Shown: positions 34,054-41,384 of the stretch, piece after piece
Numbering within the stretch: position 1 is the stretch's first letter
How the letters are laid out: each line of letters starts with the position of its first letter
Source of the DNA: an uncultured Erysipelotrichaceae bacterium
GTDB taxonomy: Bacteria; Bacillota_I; Bacilli_A; Erysipelotrichales; Erysipelotrichaceae
Direction: 5' to 3'
Assembly: GCA_947569705.1 (NCBI GenBank)
Contig: CANOSP010000017.1
Span: 1 to 41,384, forward strand
DNA: 41,384 nt
Position numbers and translations under genes: made by a program
Notes under the pieces: generated by a model
Told to the model about the DNA's origin: nothing
What the model saw: the letters and a program-made list of their open reading frames with translations, nothing else
The model's database searches: none

Positions 34054-35439
34054 TTATTTATTTTGAATATATTCATCAATTGCTTTGGCAGCTGTTTTTC
34101 CGGCACCCATTGCCAAAATGACAGTAGCTGCACCGGTAACGGCATCACCGCCGGCAAATACGCCCTCTCTTGTGGTTTTACCGCTTTCATCAGTGATTAA
34201 GCAGCCTTTGCGATTTGTATCAAGACCTTCTGTCGTAGAGCGAATGAGTGGGTTCGGTGAAGTTCCGATTGCCATAATCATACAATCGGCTTCAATAACG
34301 AAATTGCTGTTTGCCTTCTCTACCGGACGACGACGTCCGCTTTCATCAGGTTCACCCAATTCCATCTCAACACATTCAACACCCTTGACCCAGCCTTCCT
34401 CATTGCCGAGTACACGCACCGGGTTACGCAACAGACAGAACTGAATTCCTTCTTCCATCGCATGTTCAACCTCTTCCTTACGCGCCGGAAGCTCTTCCAT
34501 CGATCTGCGATACACTACCGATACTTCCTTGACACCTAAGCGCTTTGCACAACGTGCCGCATCCATTGCGACATTGCCGCCGCCGACAATAACTGCTTTT
34601 TCAGGTCGTTGAATCGGTGTATCCACACCCTCTTGATATGCCTTCATCAGATTACAACGAGTTAAAAATTCATTGGCAGAATATACACCCTTTAGATTTT
34701 CACCGGGTAAATTCATAAAGTTAGGCAATCCGGCACCGCTTCCGATAAATACAGCTTCATAGCCTTCCTCAAATAATTCATCAACCGATTCACTGCGACC
34801 GATGACCGTATTGCATTCAATCTCTACACCCTGCTGCTTCAAGCCTTCGATTTCGTGCTGAACAATTTCCTTCGGTAAACGAAATTCCGGGATACCGTAC
34901 ATCAATACACCGCCCGCTACATGTAATGCCTCAAAGACTGATACTTGATAGCCGAGCTTCGCCAAATCACCGGCACAGGTCAAGCCTGCCGGACCGGAAC
35001 CTACTACCGCTACTTTATGACCGTTTGATTGCGGCTTCGGCAATGCTTCCTTACAATTTTTTCGATACCAGTCAGCGACGAAACGCTCCAAGCGACCGAT
35101 CGCAACGCTTTCACCTTTAATGCCGCGCACACACTTTTGTTCACACTGCGTTTCCTGCGGACATACACGACCGCAAACAGCCGGCAAAGAACTGGTTTCA
35201 TGAATCACCTCATATGCCTTTTTAAAATCACCCTTTGCGACCTCAGCGATAAAATCAGGAATTTTAACCTTTACCGGACAGCCGCTGACACACGGACGAT
35301 TTACACAATTTAAACAGCGTGTTGCTTCCTCAACTGCCATCGCTTCATCATATCCGAGTGCAACTTCATCAAAATTACCGCTGCGGACAATTCCGTCCTG
35401 CACCGGCATTTTCACTTTTTCATTCGCCATATTCGCCAT
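34054..35439 (-). CDS. NfnB/GltD-like NADPH-binding flavoprotein, large subunit
   Basis: A 461-aa protein of the glutamate synthase small-subunit family. The N-terminal iron-sulphur part has RCLNCVNRPCVSGCPV and VCGRVCPQETQCEQKC for two [4Fe-4S] clusters. An FAD site (VAVVGSGPAGLTCAGDLAKLG) and an NADPH site (VIVGGGNVAMDAARCAKRLG) follow, and the end is GDAVTGAATVILAMGAGK. With NfnA directly upstream it matches NADH-dependent ferredoxin:NADP oxidoreductase (NfnAB) or sulfide dehydrogenase (SudAB), which share the design. AAGGAGG for this gene lies inside the end of nfnA. Confidence 0.85.
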   Translation of the reverse strand: MANMANEKVKMPVQDGIVRSGNFDEVALGYDEAMAVEEATRCLNCVNRPCVSGCPVKVKIPDFIAEVAKGDFKKAYEVIHETSSLPAVCGRVCPQETQCEQKCVRGIKGESVAIGRLERFVADWYRKNCKEALPKPQSNGHKVAVVGSGPAGLTCAGDLAKLGYQVSVFEALHVAGGVLMYGIPEFRLPKEIVQHEIEGLKQQGVEIECNTVIGRSESVDELFEEGYEAVFIGSGAGLPNFMNLPGENLKGVYSANEFLTRCNLMKAYQEGVDTPIQRPEKAVIVGGGNVAMDAARCAKRLGVKEVSVVYRRSMEELPARKEEVEHAMEEGIQFCLLRNPVRVLGNEEGWVKGVECVEMELGEPDESGRRRPVEKANSNFVIEADCMIMAIGTSPNPLIRSTTEGLDTNRKGCLITDESGKTTREGVFAGGDAVTGAATVILAMGAGKTAAKAIDEYIQNK

Positions 35440-35444
35440 ACTGA

Positions 35445-36284
35445 TTACGCCTCCTTGTTCAGCAGATTACATGTTGCTTCACGTGCATGCTGTTCCTCAT
35501 TTCGATAGCTGCTGCTACGGGAAATCGCTTCATCGAAATCCACCGCATGACCGTCAAAATCAGGACCGTCCACACATGCAAAGCAGGTTTTTCCGCCGAC
35601 GCTTAAACGACAGCCGCCGCACATTCCGGTTCCGTCAATCATAATCGGATTCATACTGACAACGGTTTTAATATCATATTTCTTTGTCAGCTGACAAACA
35701 AACTTCATCATCACAAGCGGACCGATAGCGATTACCTCATCAAACTGCTCGCCGTTTTGAATCAATTCCTCAAGTACATTGGTAACCAACCCCTGTTTAC
35801 CTGTAGATCCGTCATCACTGACAAGGTGAAGATCCTTGCAAACCTTTTGGAATTCATCTTGTAAAATAACCAAGTTCTTATTTCTGAAGCCGGTGATGAC
35901 AGTAACCTCGGCACCGTTTTCATATAAAGCCTTTGCGGTCGGATATGCAATGGCACAGCCGACACCGCCGCCGATTACACATACCTTGTGCAGTCCTTCA
36001 ATTTCACTCGGTTTTCCTAACGGTCCGACAAAATCCAAAATTGCTTCACCAACCGTTAATTGATCCAACAGCATGGTTGTACGACCGACAATCTGATAGA
36101 TAATCGTGATCGTTCCCTGCTCGCGATCATAATCCGCAATCGTAAGCGGGACACGCTCTCCGTTTTCATGAACGCGTAAAATAATAAACTGCCCTGCCTT
36201 TGCTTTTTTAGCAACCTTAGGCGCCGATACAACCATTTTAGAAACAGTTGGATTTAATCGTTCCTTCTGTAATATCGTATACAT
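35445..36284 (-). CDS. NfnA/PyrK-like FAD and [2Fe-2S] subunit
   Basis: A 279-aa ferredoxin-NADP reductase-type subunit. An FAD-binding barrel (VPLTIADYDREQGTITIIYQ) is followed by an NAD-binding domain (VCVIGGGVGCAIAYPTAKAL). The C-terminal motif GTGMCGGCRLSVGGKTCFAC has four cysteines for a [2Fe-2S] cluster. The partner gene starts five bases downstream. In NfnAB this subunit binds NADH while the large one binds NADPH. ATG 36284 lies behind GGTGATGAACAG. A SudB role is the alternative. Confidence 0.83.
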   Translation of the reverse strand: MYTILQKERLNPTVSKMVVSAPKVAKKAKAGQFIILRVHENGERVPLTIADYDREQGTITIIYQIVGRTTMLLDQLTVGEAILDFVGPLGKPSEIEGLHKVCVIGGGVGCAIAYPTAKALYENGAEVTVITGFRNKNLVILQDEFQKVCKDLHLVSDDGSTGKQGLVTNVLEELIQNGEQFDEVIAIGPLVMMKFVCQLTKKYDIKTVVSMNPIMIDGTGMCGGCRLSVGGKTCFACVDGPDFDGHAVDFDEAISRSSSYRNEEQHAREATCNLLNKEA

Positions 36285-36366
36285 CTGTTCATCACCATTC
36301 CTTCCTGATTTCATTTGCCTACATTATTCATTGTATGCAGCTGAAATTATCGCTTATACCTATCGC

Positions 36367-36395
36367 AATTTATAGGCAGCTTCTGCTTATAAATT
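36367..36395. promoter_or_regulatory. long palindrome upstream of nfnA
   Basis: AATTTATAgGCAG (36367-36379) pairs with CTGCtTATAAATT (36383-36395) around a 3-base loop. On the plus strand all 13 positions pair, with one G-U. It lies about 85 bases upstream of nfnA and could be an operator or an RNA hairpin. The rest of the 429-base gap 36285-36713 is AT-rich, holds the aroD terminator and shows no gene. Confidence 0.5.
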
Positions 36396-36639
36396 ACATA
36401 GCTATTATTTTACATGTTTTTAGTTTGAAGTGCAAGTCAAACCGTATTTATTTTTTAAACAGATGTTCACAACATATAAACATCTCATCTTTTTTTGTAT
36501 ATGAGAAATTCAAGAATATCCTTTAGTATTAATTGATATGGTACTGCTGATAACAATCTCGAAACTCATAAACATCAGTGTGATTGACAGTATTTGATCA
36601 CATTACCCTAAAGTTTTTTAAAGCAGCAGCTTCCGCCGT

Positions 36640-36662
36640 AAAAAAACAGGCATTTATGCCCG
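36640..36662 (-). terminator. intrinsic terminator of aroD
   Basis: CGGGCA/TGCCTG with a TAAA loop is followed by seven T on the minus strand, about 50 bases past the aroD stop. Confidence 0.7.
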
Positions 36663-36713
36663 CTTCATTATTCTTGTATATATTATGATCATACTTGAAA
36701 CATACATTCGTTC

Positions 36714-37478
36714 TTATTCAGCTTTTTTACCTTGATAAGCCTGATGGAACTGATGTAATAACTGCTCCAGCTGTTTCCACGGTAGCTGACCTGGCGCACT
36801 TGCTTCCTTTAATGCCGCAAAACTGATAATCGATCCGCTCATTTCGGCACAAATACGACTGATGACTCCCATTTCCCCCATTGCCATAGTCACAAGATAA
36901 CAATCCTTTACCTGTTCATGGAAGCTTGTGCTTGTTTCCAATAATCTCCATACGTCCTGTACCGTATTCGGCATAACCGCAAGTTTTACAATATCAGCGC
37001 CCATTCTGCGCATCGCTTGTAAACGAATCATCATAGCTTCATTATCAGGCGTACTCGTTGTAGCATGATTGGAAATCACCACTGCCACTTCATGATCATG
37101 AGCATAAGCCGTTAAGTCCTTCACACAGCTTTCCGGCTGAAACAGTTCAATATCGATCATATCAACCAAGCCGCTTTGAATGATTCCTTTCAGTAATTCT
37201 TCATAAAAGGCACAATTTTGTCTGCCGCCTTCCTTTTCACTGCGCCATGTAGCTAATAACACATAATCGTTCATTAGCGGGCGAAGCTTTTTCAGCGCTT
37301 GTATCCAATCCTGTGCCATCTCTGCACAGAAACAATCCATGCGCCACTCTACCATATCAATGTCGCTTTCCAACAAAACAATTTCCTGCTTGAGTTCCTC
37401 AAGATTTGACCCGCATAACGGTACACAAAGATTTACCTTAGATGTATCTATCAAACGATTTACTATATGATCTCTCAT
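36714..37478 (-). CDS. aroD: type I 3-dehydroquinate dehydratase
   Basis: AroD dehydrates 3-dehydroquinate to 3-dehydroshikimate through a Schiff base. The 254-aa protein has VEWRMDCF, the catalytic His in VVISNHATTSTP, the Schiff-base Lys in ADIVKLAVMPN and the closing loop SAPGQLPW. The residues around the His (SNHATT) differ from the usual SxHNF, but the His is kept. The ATG follows GGATAGGAGCAGTT. It is divergent from aroEK-aroF, so it is regulated separately from the attenuator. Confidence 0.93.
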   Translation of the reverse strand: MRDHIVNRLIDTSKVNLCVPLCGSNLEELKQEIVLLESDIDMVEWRMDCFCAEMAQDWIQALKKLRPLMNDYVLLATWRSEKEGGRQNCAFYEELLKGIIQSGLVDMIDIELFQPESCVKDLTAYAHDHEVAVVISNHATTSTPDNEAMMIRLQAMRRMGADIVKLAVMPNTVQDVWRLLETSTSFHEQVKDCYLVTMAMGEMGVISRICAEMSGSIISFAALKEASAPGQLPWKQLEQLLHQFHQAYQGKKAE

Positions 37479-37767
37479 AACTGCTCCTATCCTTTTACCT
37501 ATTATTTATGTTTATGAATCAGTTGCTTACATTACTGTTGCTTATTTTATATGTTGATACAATATTTACGATAGTCTCTATCGTTCACGCTTCCTCGGCA
37601 TCAGTCATTCAAAGCTTGATCTTACAATAACAATCTTGACTGCTTAAATGTTTTTCATCCATACCGCACACTCATTTTTGCTAATCCTTATTATACAGGA
37701 AAACCGAAAAAAAGCCACCCCTATCATTTACATTATGTTACATTTAGTTTCATTTTATAAAAAATAC
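37479..37767. other. upstream region of aroD
   Basis: A TATAAT (37695-37690, minus strand) without a good -35 may start the aroD transcript, giving a leader of about 200 bases. The leader contains a perfect ACGATAG/CTATCGT hairpin (37568-37584). A 17-codon minus-strand frame follows the TATAAT but has no clear ribosome binding site. No other feature is seen. Confidence 0.35.
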
Positions 37768-37796
37768 TTGCAATTCATTTTCATTTCCTGTATGAT
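37768..37796 (+). promoter_or_regulatory. promoter of the aroEK-aroF operon
   Basis: TTGCAA (37768-37773), 17 bases, TATGAT (37791-37796), about 25 bases before the leader peptide ATG. Confidence 0.7.
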
Positions 37797-37820
37797 TATG
37801 GCAAAACAGGAGTGATATAA

Positions 37821-37865
37821 ATGAAACTGCATCATTCATTCTTTTACTGCTTTACCTTTAGATAG
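37821..37865 (+). CDS. 14-aa Phe/Tyr-rich leader peptide
   Basis: The frame MKLHHSFFYCFTFR has its own ribosome binding site (AGGAGTGATATAA) and ends in TAG at 37863. Four Phe codons and one Tyr codon out of fourteen recall the enterobacterial PheL leader. It lies between a good promoter and hairpins with U-tracts, directly upstream of aroEK and the DAHP synthase gene. Ribosome stalling at the Phe-Phe-Tyr codons would report low charged tRNA(Phe) or tRNA(Tyr). This is inferred from position and composition. Confidence 0.75.
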   Translation: MKLHHSFFYCFTFR

Positions 37866-37955
37866 CCCCGTAAAAAGCCAATCAAGAAGTTATTTGGTTG
37901 TTTTTTACCATATGGGGCATACAGGCATCGAACGATAACCGTTGGTGCTTTTTTT
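37841..37955 (+). promoter_or_regulatory. transcription attenuator of the aroEK-aroF operon
   Basis: Region 1 (CTTTTAC, 37841-37847, over the Phe and Tyr codons) can pair with region 2 (GTAAAAAG, 37870-37877). Region 2 can instead pair with region 3 (TTTTTAC, 37902-37908), extended by GCCCC/GGGGC (37865-37869 with 37914-37918). Inside, CAATCAA/TTGGTTG (37879-37885 with 37894-37900) is followed by six T. A second terminator GCATC...AACG/CGTT...GGTGC (37925-37948) is followed by seven T. The exact switching order is not resolved. Confidence 0.7.
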
Positions 37956-37978
37956 ATTCAAATTGAAGGAGGCAGGAT

Positions 37979-39223
37979 ATGGAATACGGACTTATCGGAG
38001 AAAAGCTCGGACACAGCTTTTCCAAAATCATCCATGAACAGTTGGCAGATTACAGCTATGAGTTGAAGCCGCTGAATCAACAGGAATTTAAAAGCTTTAT
38101 GGAACAACGGGATTTTACGGCAATCAATGTGACGATTCCTTATAAACAGGCAGTTATTCCCTATTTAGATCACATGGATACAAAAGCTGAAAATATACAG
38201 GCAGTAAATACGATTCTTAAAAAGGACGGTAAACTGTACGGTACAAATACAGATTATGACGGCTTCTACTATACGCTGAAAAAGCATCAAATCAACGTAA
38301 AGGACAAAAAGGTGTTGATCTGCGGTGACGGCGGTGCGGCACAGGCGGTAAAAGCAGTGCTGCAAGATGAGGGCTGTCGTGAAATGATCTCGATGCGCAG
38401 AACGAAAACAGCGGATACGATTACTTATGAGGAAGCATGCGCCAAGCATCATGACTGCCAAATTATCGTGAATACCTCGCCTTGCGGCATGTATCCGAAT
38501 CATTTGGACAGGCCGATAGACTTAGCCGCCTTTCCTGATTGTGAGGCAGTTGTCGATCTGATTTATAATCCGCTGCAGACAAGACTTTGCGTGCAGGCAA
38601 AGAAGCGCAATATTCGCTGTGCCGGCGGCTTGGAAATGCTTGTGGCACAGGCAAAATATGCCGTTGAATTCTTTCAGCAGACAAAGCTGGCAGATACTGT
38701 TATTGATACAATCGTTACACAGCTTATGAGTGAAAAACGCAATATCGTTTTAATCGGAATGCCCTCTTGCGGAAAAACTACGATTGCGCAATCCTTAGCA
38801 AAGCGTCTGAATCGCGAGGTTGTCGATTTAGATGAAATGCTTGTGAATCAAGAGCAGAAATCCATCAAAGCAATTATGGCAGAAGGCGGCGAAGCTGAAT
38901 TTCGCAGACTGGAAAGCGAGGTCGTCAAGCAAATCAGTAAACAACAGGGATTGATTATCGCAACCGGCGGCGGAGTTATTAAGAATCCGATCAATCCGGA
39001 GCTGTTATCAATGAACGGTACTTTGTTTTATATCAAGCGTCCGATCGAACAGCTGTCAGTCGATGACAATCGTCCCCTATCCTCCAGCAAGGAAGCAATC
39101 GCAGTCTTATGGAAAGAGCGCAAAGCATTATACGAACAATACGCAGATGTCGAGATTGAAAATAATGCCGATATTGAACAGGCAGTAACGCAGATTATAT
39201 CTGCGTTTACATATAACAAATAA
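37979..39223 (+). CDS. aroE/aroK: shikimate dehydrogenase-shikimate kinase fusion
   Basis: A 414-aa bifunctional protein. Residues 1-250 are AroE: IGEKLGHSFSKIIH, catalytic Lys56 in NVTIPYKQ, Asp92 in GTNTDYDG and the NADP loop GDGGAAQA. Residues 254-414 are AroK: Walker A GMPSCGKTT (260-268), the Asp pair in VVDLDE, FRRLE, ATGGGVI and the lid DNRPLS. All key residues are present, so both steps (3-dehydroshikimate to shikimate to shikimate 3-phosphate) should work. GAAGGAGG precedes the ATG. It is the first full gene after the attenuator. Confidence 0.95.
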   Translation: MEYGLIGEKLGHSFSKIIHEQLADYSYELKPLNQQEFKSFMEQRDFTAINVTIPYKQAVIPYLDHMDTKAENIQAVNTILKKDGKLYGTNTDYDGFYYTLKKHQINVKDKKVLICGDGGAAQAVKAVLQDEGCREMISMRRTKTADTITYEEACAKHHDCQIIVNTSPCGMYPNHLDRPIDLAAFPDCEAVVDLIYNPLQTRLCVQAKKRNIRCAGGLEMLVAQAKYAVEFFQQTKLADTVIDTIVTQLMSEKRNIVLIGMPSCGKTTIAQSLAKRLNREVVDLDEMLVNQEQKSIKAIMAEGGEAEFRRLESEVVKQISKQQGLIIATGGGVIKNPINPELLSMNGTLFYIKRPIEQLSVDDNRPLSSSKEAIAVLWKERKALYEQYADVEIENNADIEQAVTQIISAFTYNK

Positions 39224-39255
39224 AAAAAAGAAAATAGAAAAAAGGAGAAATTAAA

Positions 39256-40272
39256 ATGATTATTACAGTAAAGAAAGAAGCACCGCAACAGGAAATCGAC
39301 AAGCTGATTCAAGGCTTTGAGAAACGTGGATTACAGGTAACTCTGATTCACGGTGATAACTATAATGTTTTCGGCTTAGTCGGAGACACTGCCGGATTGG
39401 ATGATAAAACAATTCGTGCCAATCCGTTTGTCGAGGAAGTCACACGGATTGCGGCACCGTATAAAAAAGCCAATCGCTTATTTCACCCACAGGACAGCAT
39501 CATTGATGTTGCCGGCATTAAAATCGGCGGAAACGAAAAAATCGTCGTGATCGGCGGTCCCTGCTCAATCGAGGGGGCGAACGAAACCTTAGTAATTGCC
39601 GAAGCGGTAAAGGACGCGGGAGCGGATATGCTGCGCGGCGGTGCTTACAAACCGAGAACTTCCCCGTATGCGTTTCAAGGTATGGGAACCGAAGGTGTGT
39701 TGGCAATGGTGGAAGCACGCAAACAAACAGGTTTACCGATTGTTTCTGAATTAATGAGTGCCGATAAGCTGGACGAATTCGTAGAATATGTCGATCTGAT
39801 TCAAATCGGTGCAAGAAATATGCAGAACTTTGACTTGTTGAAAGCAGTCGGAAAAGTGAATAAGCCGGTGTTGTTAAAACGCGGCTTGGCAAATACGATT
39901 GAAGAATGGATCATGGCAGCGGAATACATTATGTCCGAAGGCAATCAAAATGTCATTTTCTGTGAACGCGGTATTCGTACTTTTGAAAAATATACACGCA
40001 ACACGTTAGATTTAAGCGTTGTGCCGATCATCAAAGAAAAAACACATTTACCGATCATCATCGATCCAAGCCACGCTACAGGAGATTGGAAACTGATTGA
40101 ATCTATGTCTTTAGCTGCGATTGCGGCAGGAGCCGACGGTTTAATCATTGAGGTTCACAACAATCCGGAATGTGCATGGTCTGACGGTGCTCAATCGTTA
40201 AAGCCGGAGCGCTTCGCCGAAGTTATCCGTAAAGGAAAAGCAATTGCGCAGGTTATCGGCAGAGATATGTAA
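39256..40272 (+). CDS. aroF: DAHP synthase with N-terminal regulatory domain
   Basis: The first shikimate-pathway enzyme: it condenses phosphoenolpyruvate and erythrose 4-phosphate. The 338-aa protein is the type I-beta form with a ferredoxin-like regulatory domain (residues 1-70, MIITVKKEAPQQEIDKLI), as in Thermotoga. The barrel has GGPCSIEG, RGGAYKPRTSPYAFQG, LLKRGLANT and IDPSHATG. In this class the N-terminal domain mediates inhibition by Tyr or Phe. AAAAGGAG precedes the ATG, 32 bases after aroEK. Confidence 0.96.
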   Translation: MIITVKKEAPQQEIDKLIQGFEKRGLQVTLIHGDNYNVFGLVGDTAGLDDKTIRANPFVEEVTRIAAPYKKANRLFHPQDSIIDVAGIKIGGNEKIVVIGGPCSIEGANETLVIAEAVKDAGADMLRGGAYKPRTSPYAFQGMGTEGVLAMVEARKQTGLPIVSELMSADKLDEFVEYVDLIQIGARNMQNFDLLKAVGKVNKPVLLKRGLANTIEEWIMAAEYIMSEGNQNVIFCERGIRTFEKYTRNTLDLSVVPIIKEKTHLPIIIDPSHATGDWKLIESMSLAAIAAGADGLIIEVHNNPECAWSDGAQSLKPERFAEVIRKGKAIAQVIGRDM

Positions 40273-40280
40273 AGCGATAG

Positions 40281-40325
40281 AAAAGCTGTATCTAAATACG
40301 TTATCGTATGATAGATACAGCTTTT
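40281..40325 (+). terminator. intrinsic terminator of aroEK-aroF
   Basis: AAAAGCTGTATCTA (40281-40294) pairs perfectly with TAGATACAGCTTTT (40312-40325), with an inner ATACG/CGTAT and a T run. Confidence 0.9.
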
Positions 40326-40497
40326 TTTATGTACAAAATGATAATCAATTTCTTATTACAATTTAAGTTTCACTGTAAAAATAGTTTAAGGAATTTGATG
40401 CATTTTCATATTTAATATTTCATTATAATTTTATTTTAACAGACTTTCAAAAATTTTGTACTTAAAAAAATTTACTCACTCAGCATATACCTTTAAA

Positions 40498-41384
40498 TTA
40501 AGTTTCAACTTTCTTTTTAGACATCTTAAAACTTATTGAAGTTTCAATTTCTGATTGCCAACTTTTTAAAATTTCCAAATTTTCTGTTCCTAAATAAGAA
40601 CTAATATGTTTATCGTTAAGTATGTCTAACATAATCAAAGATAACTTAGCCGTCATACGCTTTTCTTCACTAGAAAACATTTCATATCTATTAACTTCAT
40701 CATATGCATATGCTGAAAGCATTGAATGACTTTCATTATTAACTAAAATTCTATACATATAATCTTTTAAAATTATATTAATCTCATGATCTTCTTCTAT
40801 TTTATCTACAATTCTTTCTAAGCTTAGATTATATTCAAAAGATGAAAACATTTCTAAAATTCTTCGTAGTGAATTACCTATAGTGAAGTCATTTATTTTT
40901 GATTCTGCACCACATGAATATTTAAATACTTCTTGAAGTAATAATTTATATTGATTTTTACCTTGTGATAAATCAAAAACCGGGCTAGACACTTTACATT
41001 CTTTAATTTCAATATAATTTGTAATATGTTTTTGATCCTTTCCAGTTGGATTTCCTATACCATAAACATCATTAAATATTTTAGCTAGATTATACCCTAC
41101 CTCATAATTATGTGTTAAGAAAATAAAATTACTATTCTTAAATTCTTTTATTTTATTTCTTAACAAGCTATATATTCCAATCTTATTATCATGATCAAAA
41201 CTTGAAATTGGATCATCAATAAAAATCAAATATTCATCATTGTATCTGTGTTTAGTATTTTTTCGTTCTCCAATTGAGCAAAAAAAGTAACATAAAGATA
41301 TAATATTTCTTTCTCCTGTAGATAATTTAGAGAGTGTCTCAAATTTTGTGTAAACCGTAAACATCAGGATTAAGCGGAAGTAGT
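40498..41384 (-). CDS. AAA/ABC-type ATPase, C-terminal part (5' end outside window)
   Basis: The frame is open to the window edge; the ATG at 41364 is internal. What is seen is the C-terminal half of an SMC-like or RloC/PrrC-like (AAA_13) ATPase: signature KLSTGERNIISL, Walker B with following Asp (YLIFIDDPISSFD) and the His switch FLTHNYEV. About 180 residues of helical C-terminal sequence follow. The Walker A half would lie beyond base 41384. Codons are very AT-rich, as in the accessory region. PrrC/RloC anticodon nucleases and other phage-defence ATPases share this core; which one cannot be told without the rest. Confidence 0.75.
   Translation of the reverse strand, partial: YFRLILMFTVYTKFETLSKLSTGERNIISLCYFFCSIGERKNTKHRYNDEYLIFIDDPISSFDHDNKIGIYSLLRNKIKEFKNSNFIFLTHNYEVGYNLAKIFNDVYGIGNPTGKDQKHITNYIEIKECKVSSPVFDLSQGKNQYKLLLQEVFKYSCGAESKINDFTIGNSLRRILEMFSSFEYNLSLERIVDKIEEDHEINIILKDYMYRILVNNESHSMLSAYAYDEVNRYEMFSSEEKRMTAKLSLIMLDILNDKHISSYLGTENLEILKSWQSEIETSISFKMSKKKVET

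Noticed and set aside
36462-36498. GATGTT/AACATC hairpin followed by a T-run as a plus-strand terminator
   Set aside because: No plus-strand gene lies upstream and five bases separate the stem from the T-run.
37600-37670. A 17-codon minus-strand leader frame before aroD
   Set aside because: No convincing ribosome binding site, no run of aromatic codons and no competing hairpin with a U-tract.
1-41384. tRNA, rRNA, tmRNA, RNase P RNA or SRP RNA genes
   Set aside because: No stretch matched the conserved landmarks of these RNAs by eye, including in the structured RNA at 29630-29789.

Overview
The window looks like the chromosome of a low-GC Bacillota, most likely an Erysipelotrichia-type organism. 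This rests on gene order and architecture seen here, not on a database match: rbgA-rnhB, rplS-trmD-rimM-khpA-rpsP, ffh, rimP-nusA-rnpM-rplGA-infB-rbfA, yceD-rpmF, a leuS T-box, an aroE-aroK fusion and a regulatory-domain DAHP synthase. Ribosome binding sites are strong AGGAGG types and many sigma-A promoters are near consensus.

Layout. 1-1588: an ISL3-like insertion sequence beside the rnhB terminator. 1592-16188: mostly minus-strand housekeeping genes for ribosome assembly, tRNA modification, protein export (ffh and two tandem signal peptidases) and translation initiation. A small Asn/Gln-rich gene (10755-11039) interrupts them and may be spore related. 16437-22272: rpmF-yceD, an alpha/beta hydrolase, tmcAL with a DUF218 gene, yebC and an MFS transporter. 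22497-25773: an AT-rich acetyltransferase followed by a three-hairpin RNA, then leuS with its T-box. 26134-33860: an accessory region holding a large surface protein with a divergent XRE regulator and a double-palindrome operator, a structured RNA with a possible 44-aa membrane peptide, an XRE/ImmA-IrrE/PIN operon, and an HNH nuclease overlapping a nucleotidyltransferase. 33984-36284: an NfnAB-type flavoprotein pair. 36640-40325: shikimate pathway genes, with aroD on the minus strand and aroEK-aroF on the plus strand. 40498 to the end: the C-terminal part of an AAA/ABC-type ATPase that runs off the window.

How it works together. The aromatic genes supply three shikimate enzymes plus DAHP synthase. 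The aroEK-aroF transcript begins with a 14-codon leader peptide containing four Phe and one Tyr codon, followed by competing hairpins and terminators: a translational attenuator rather than a T-box. The accessory region holds the least familiar material. The best candidate for an undescribed system is the XRE/ImmA/PIN operon together with the structured RNA and membrane peptide just downstream on the same strand. These are inferences from sequence; no searches were run.
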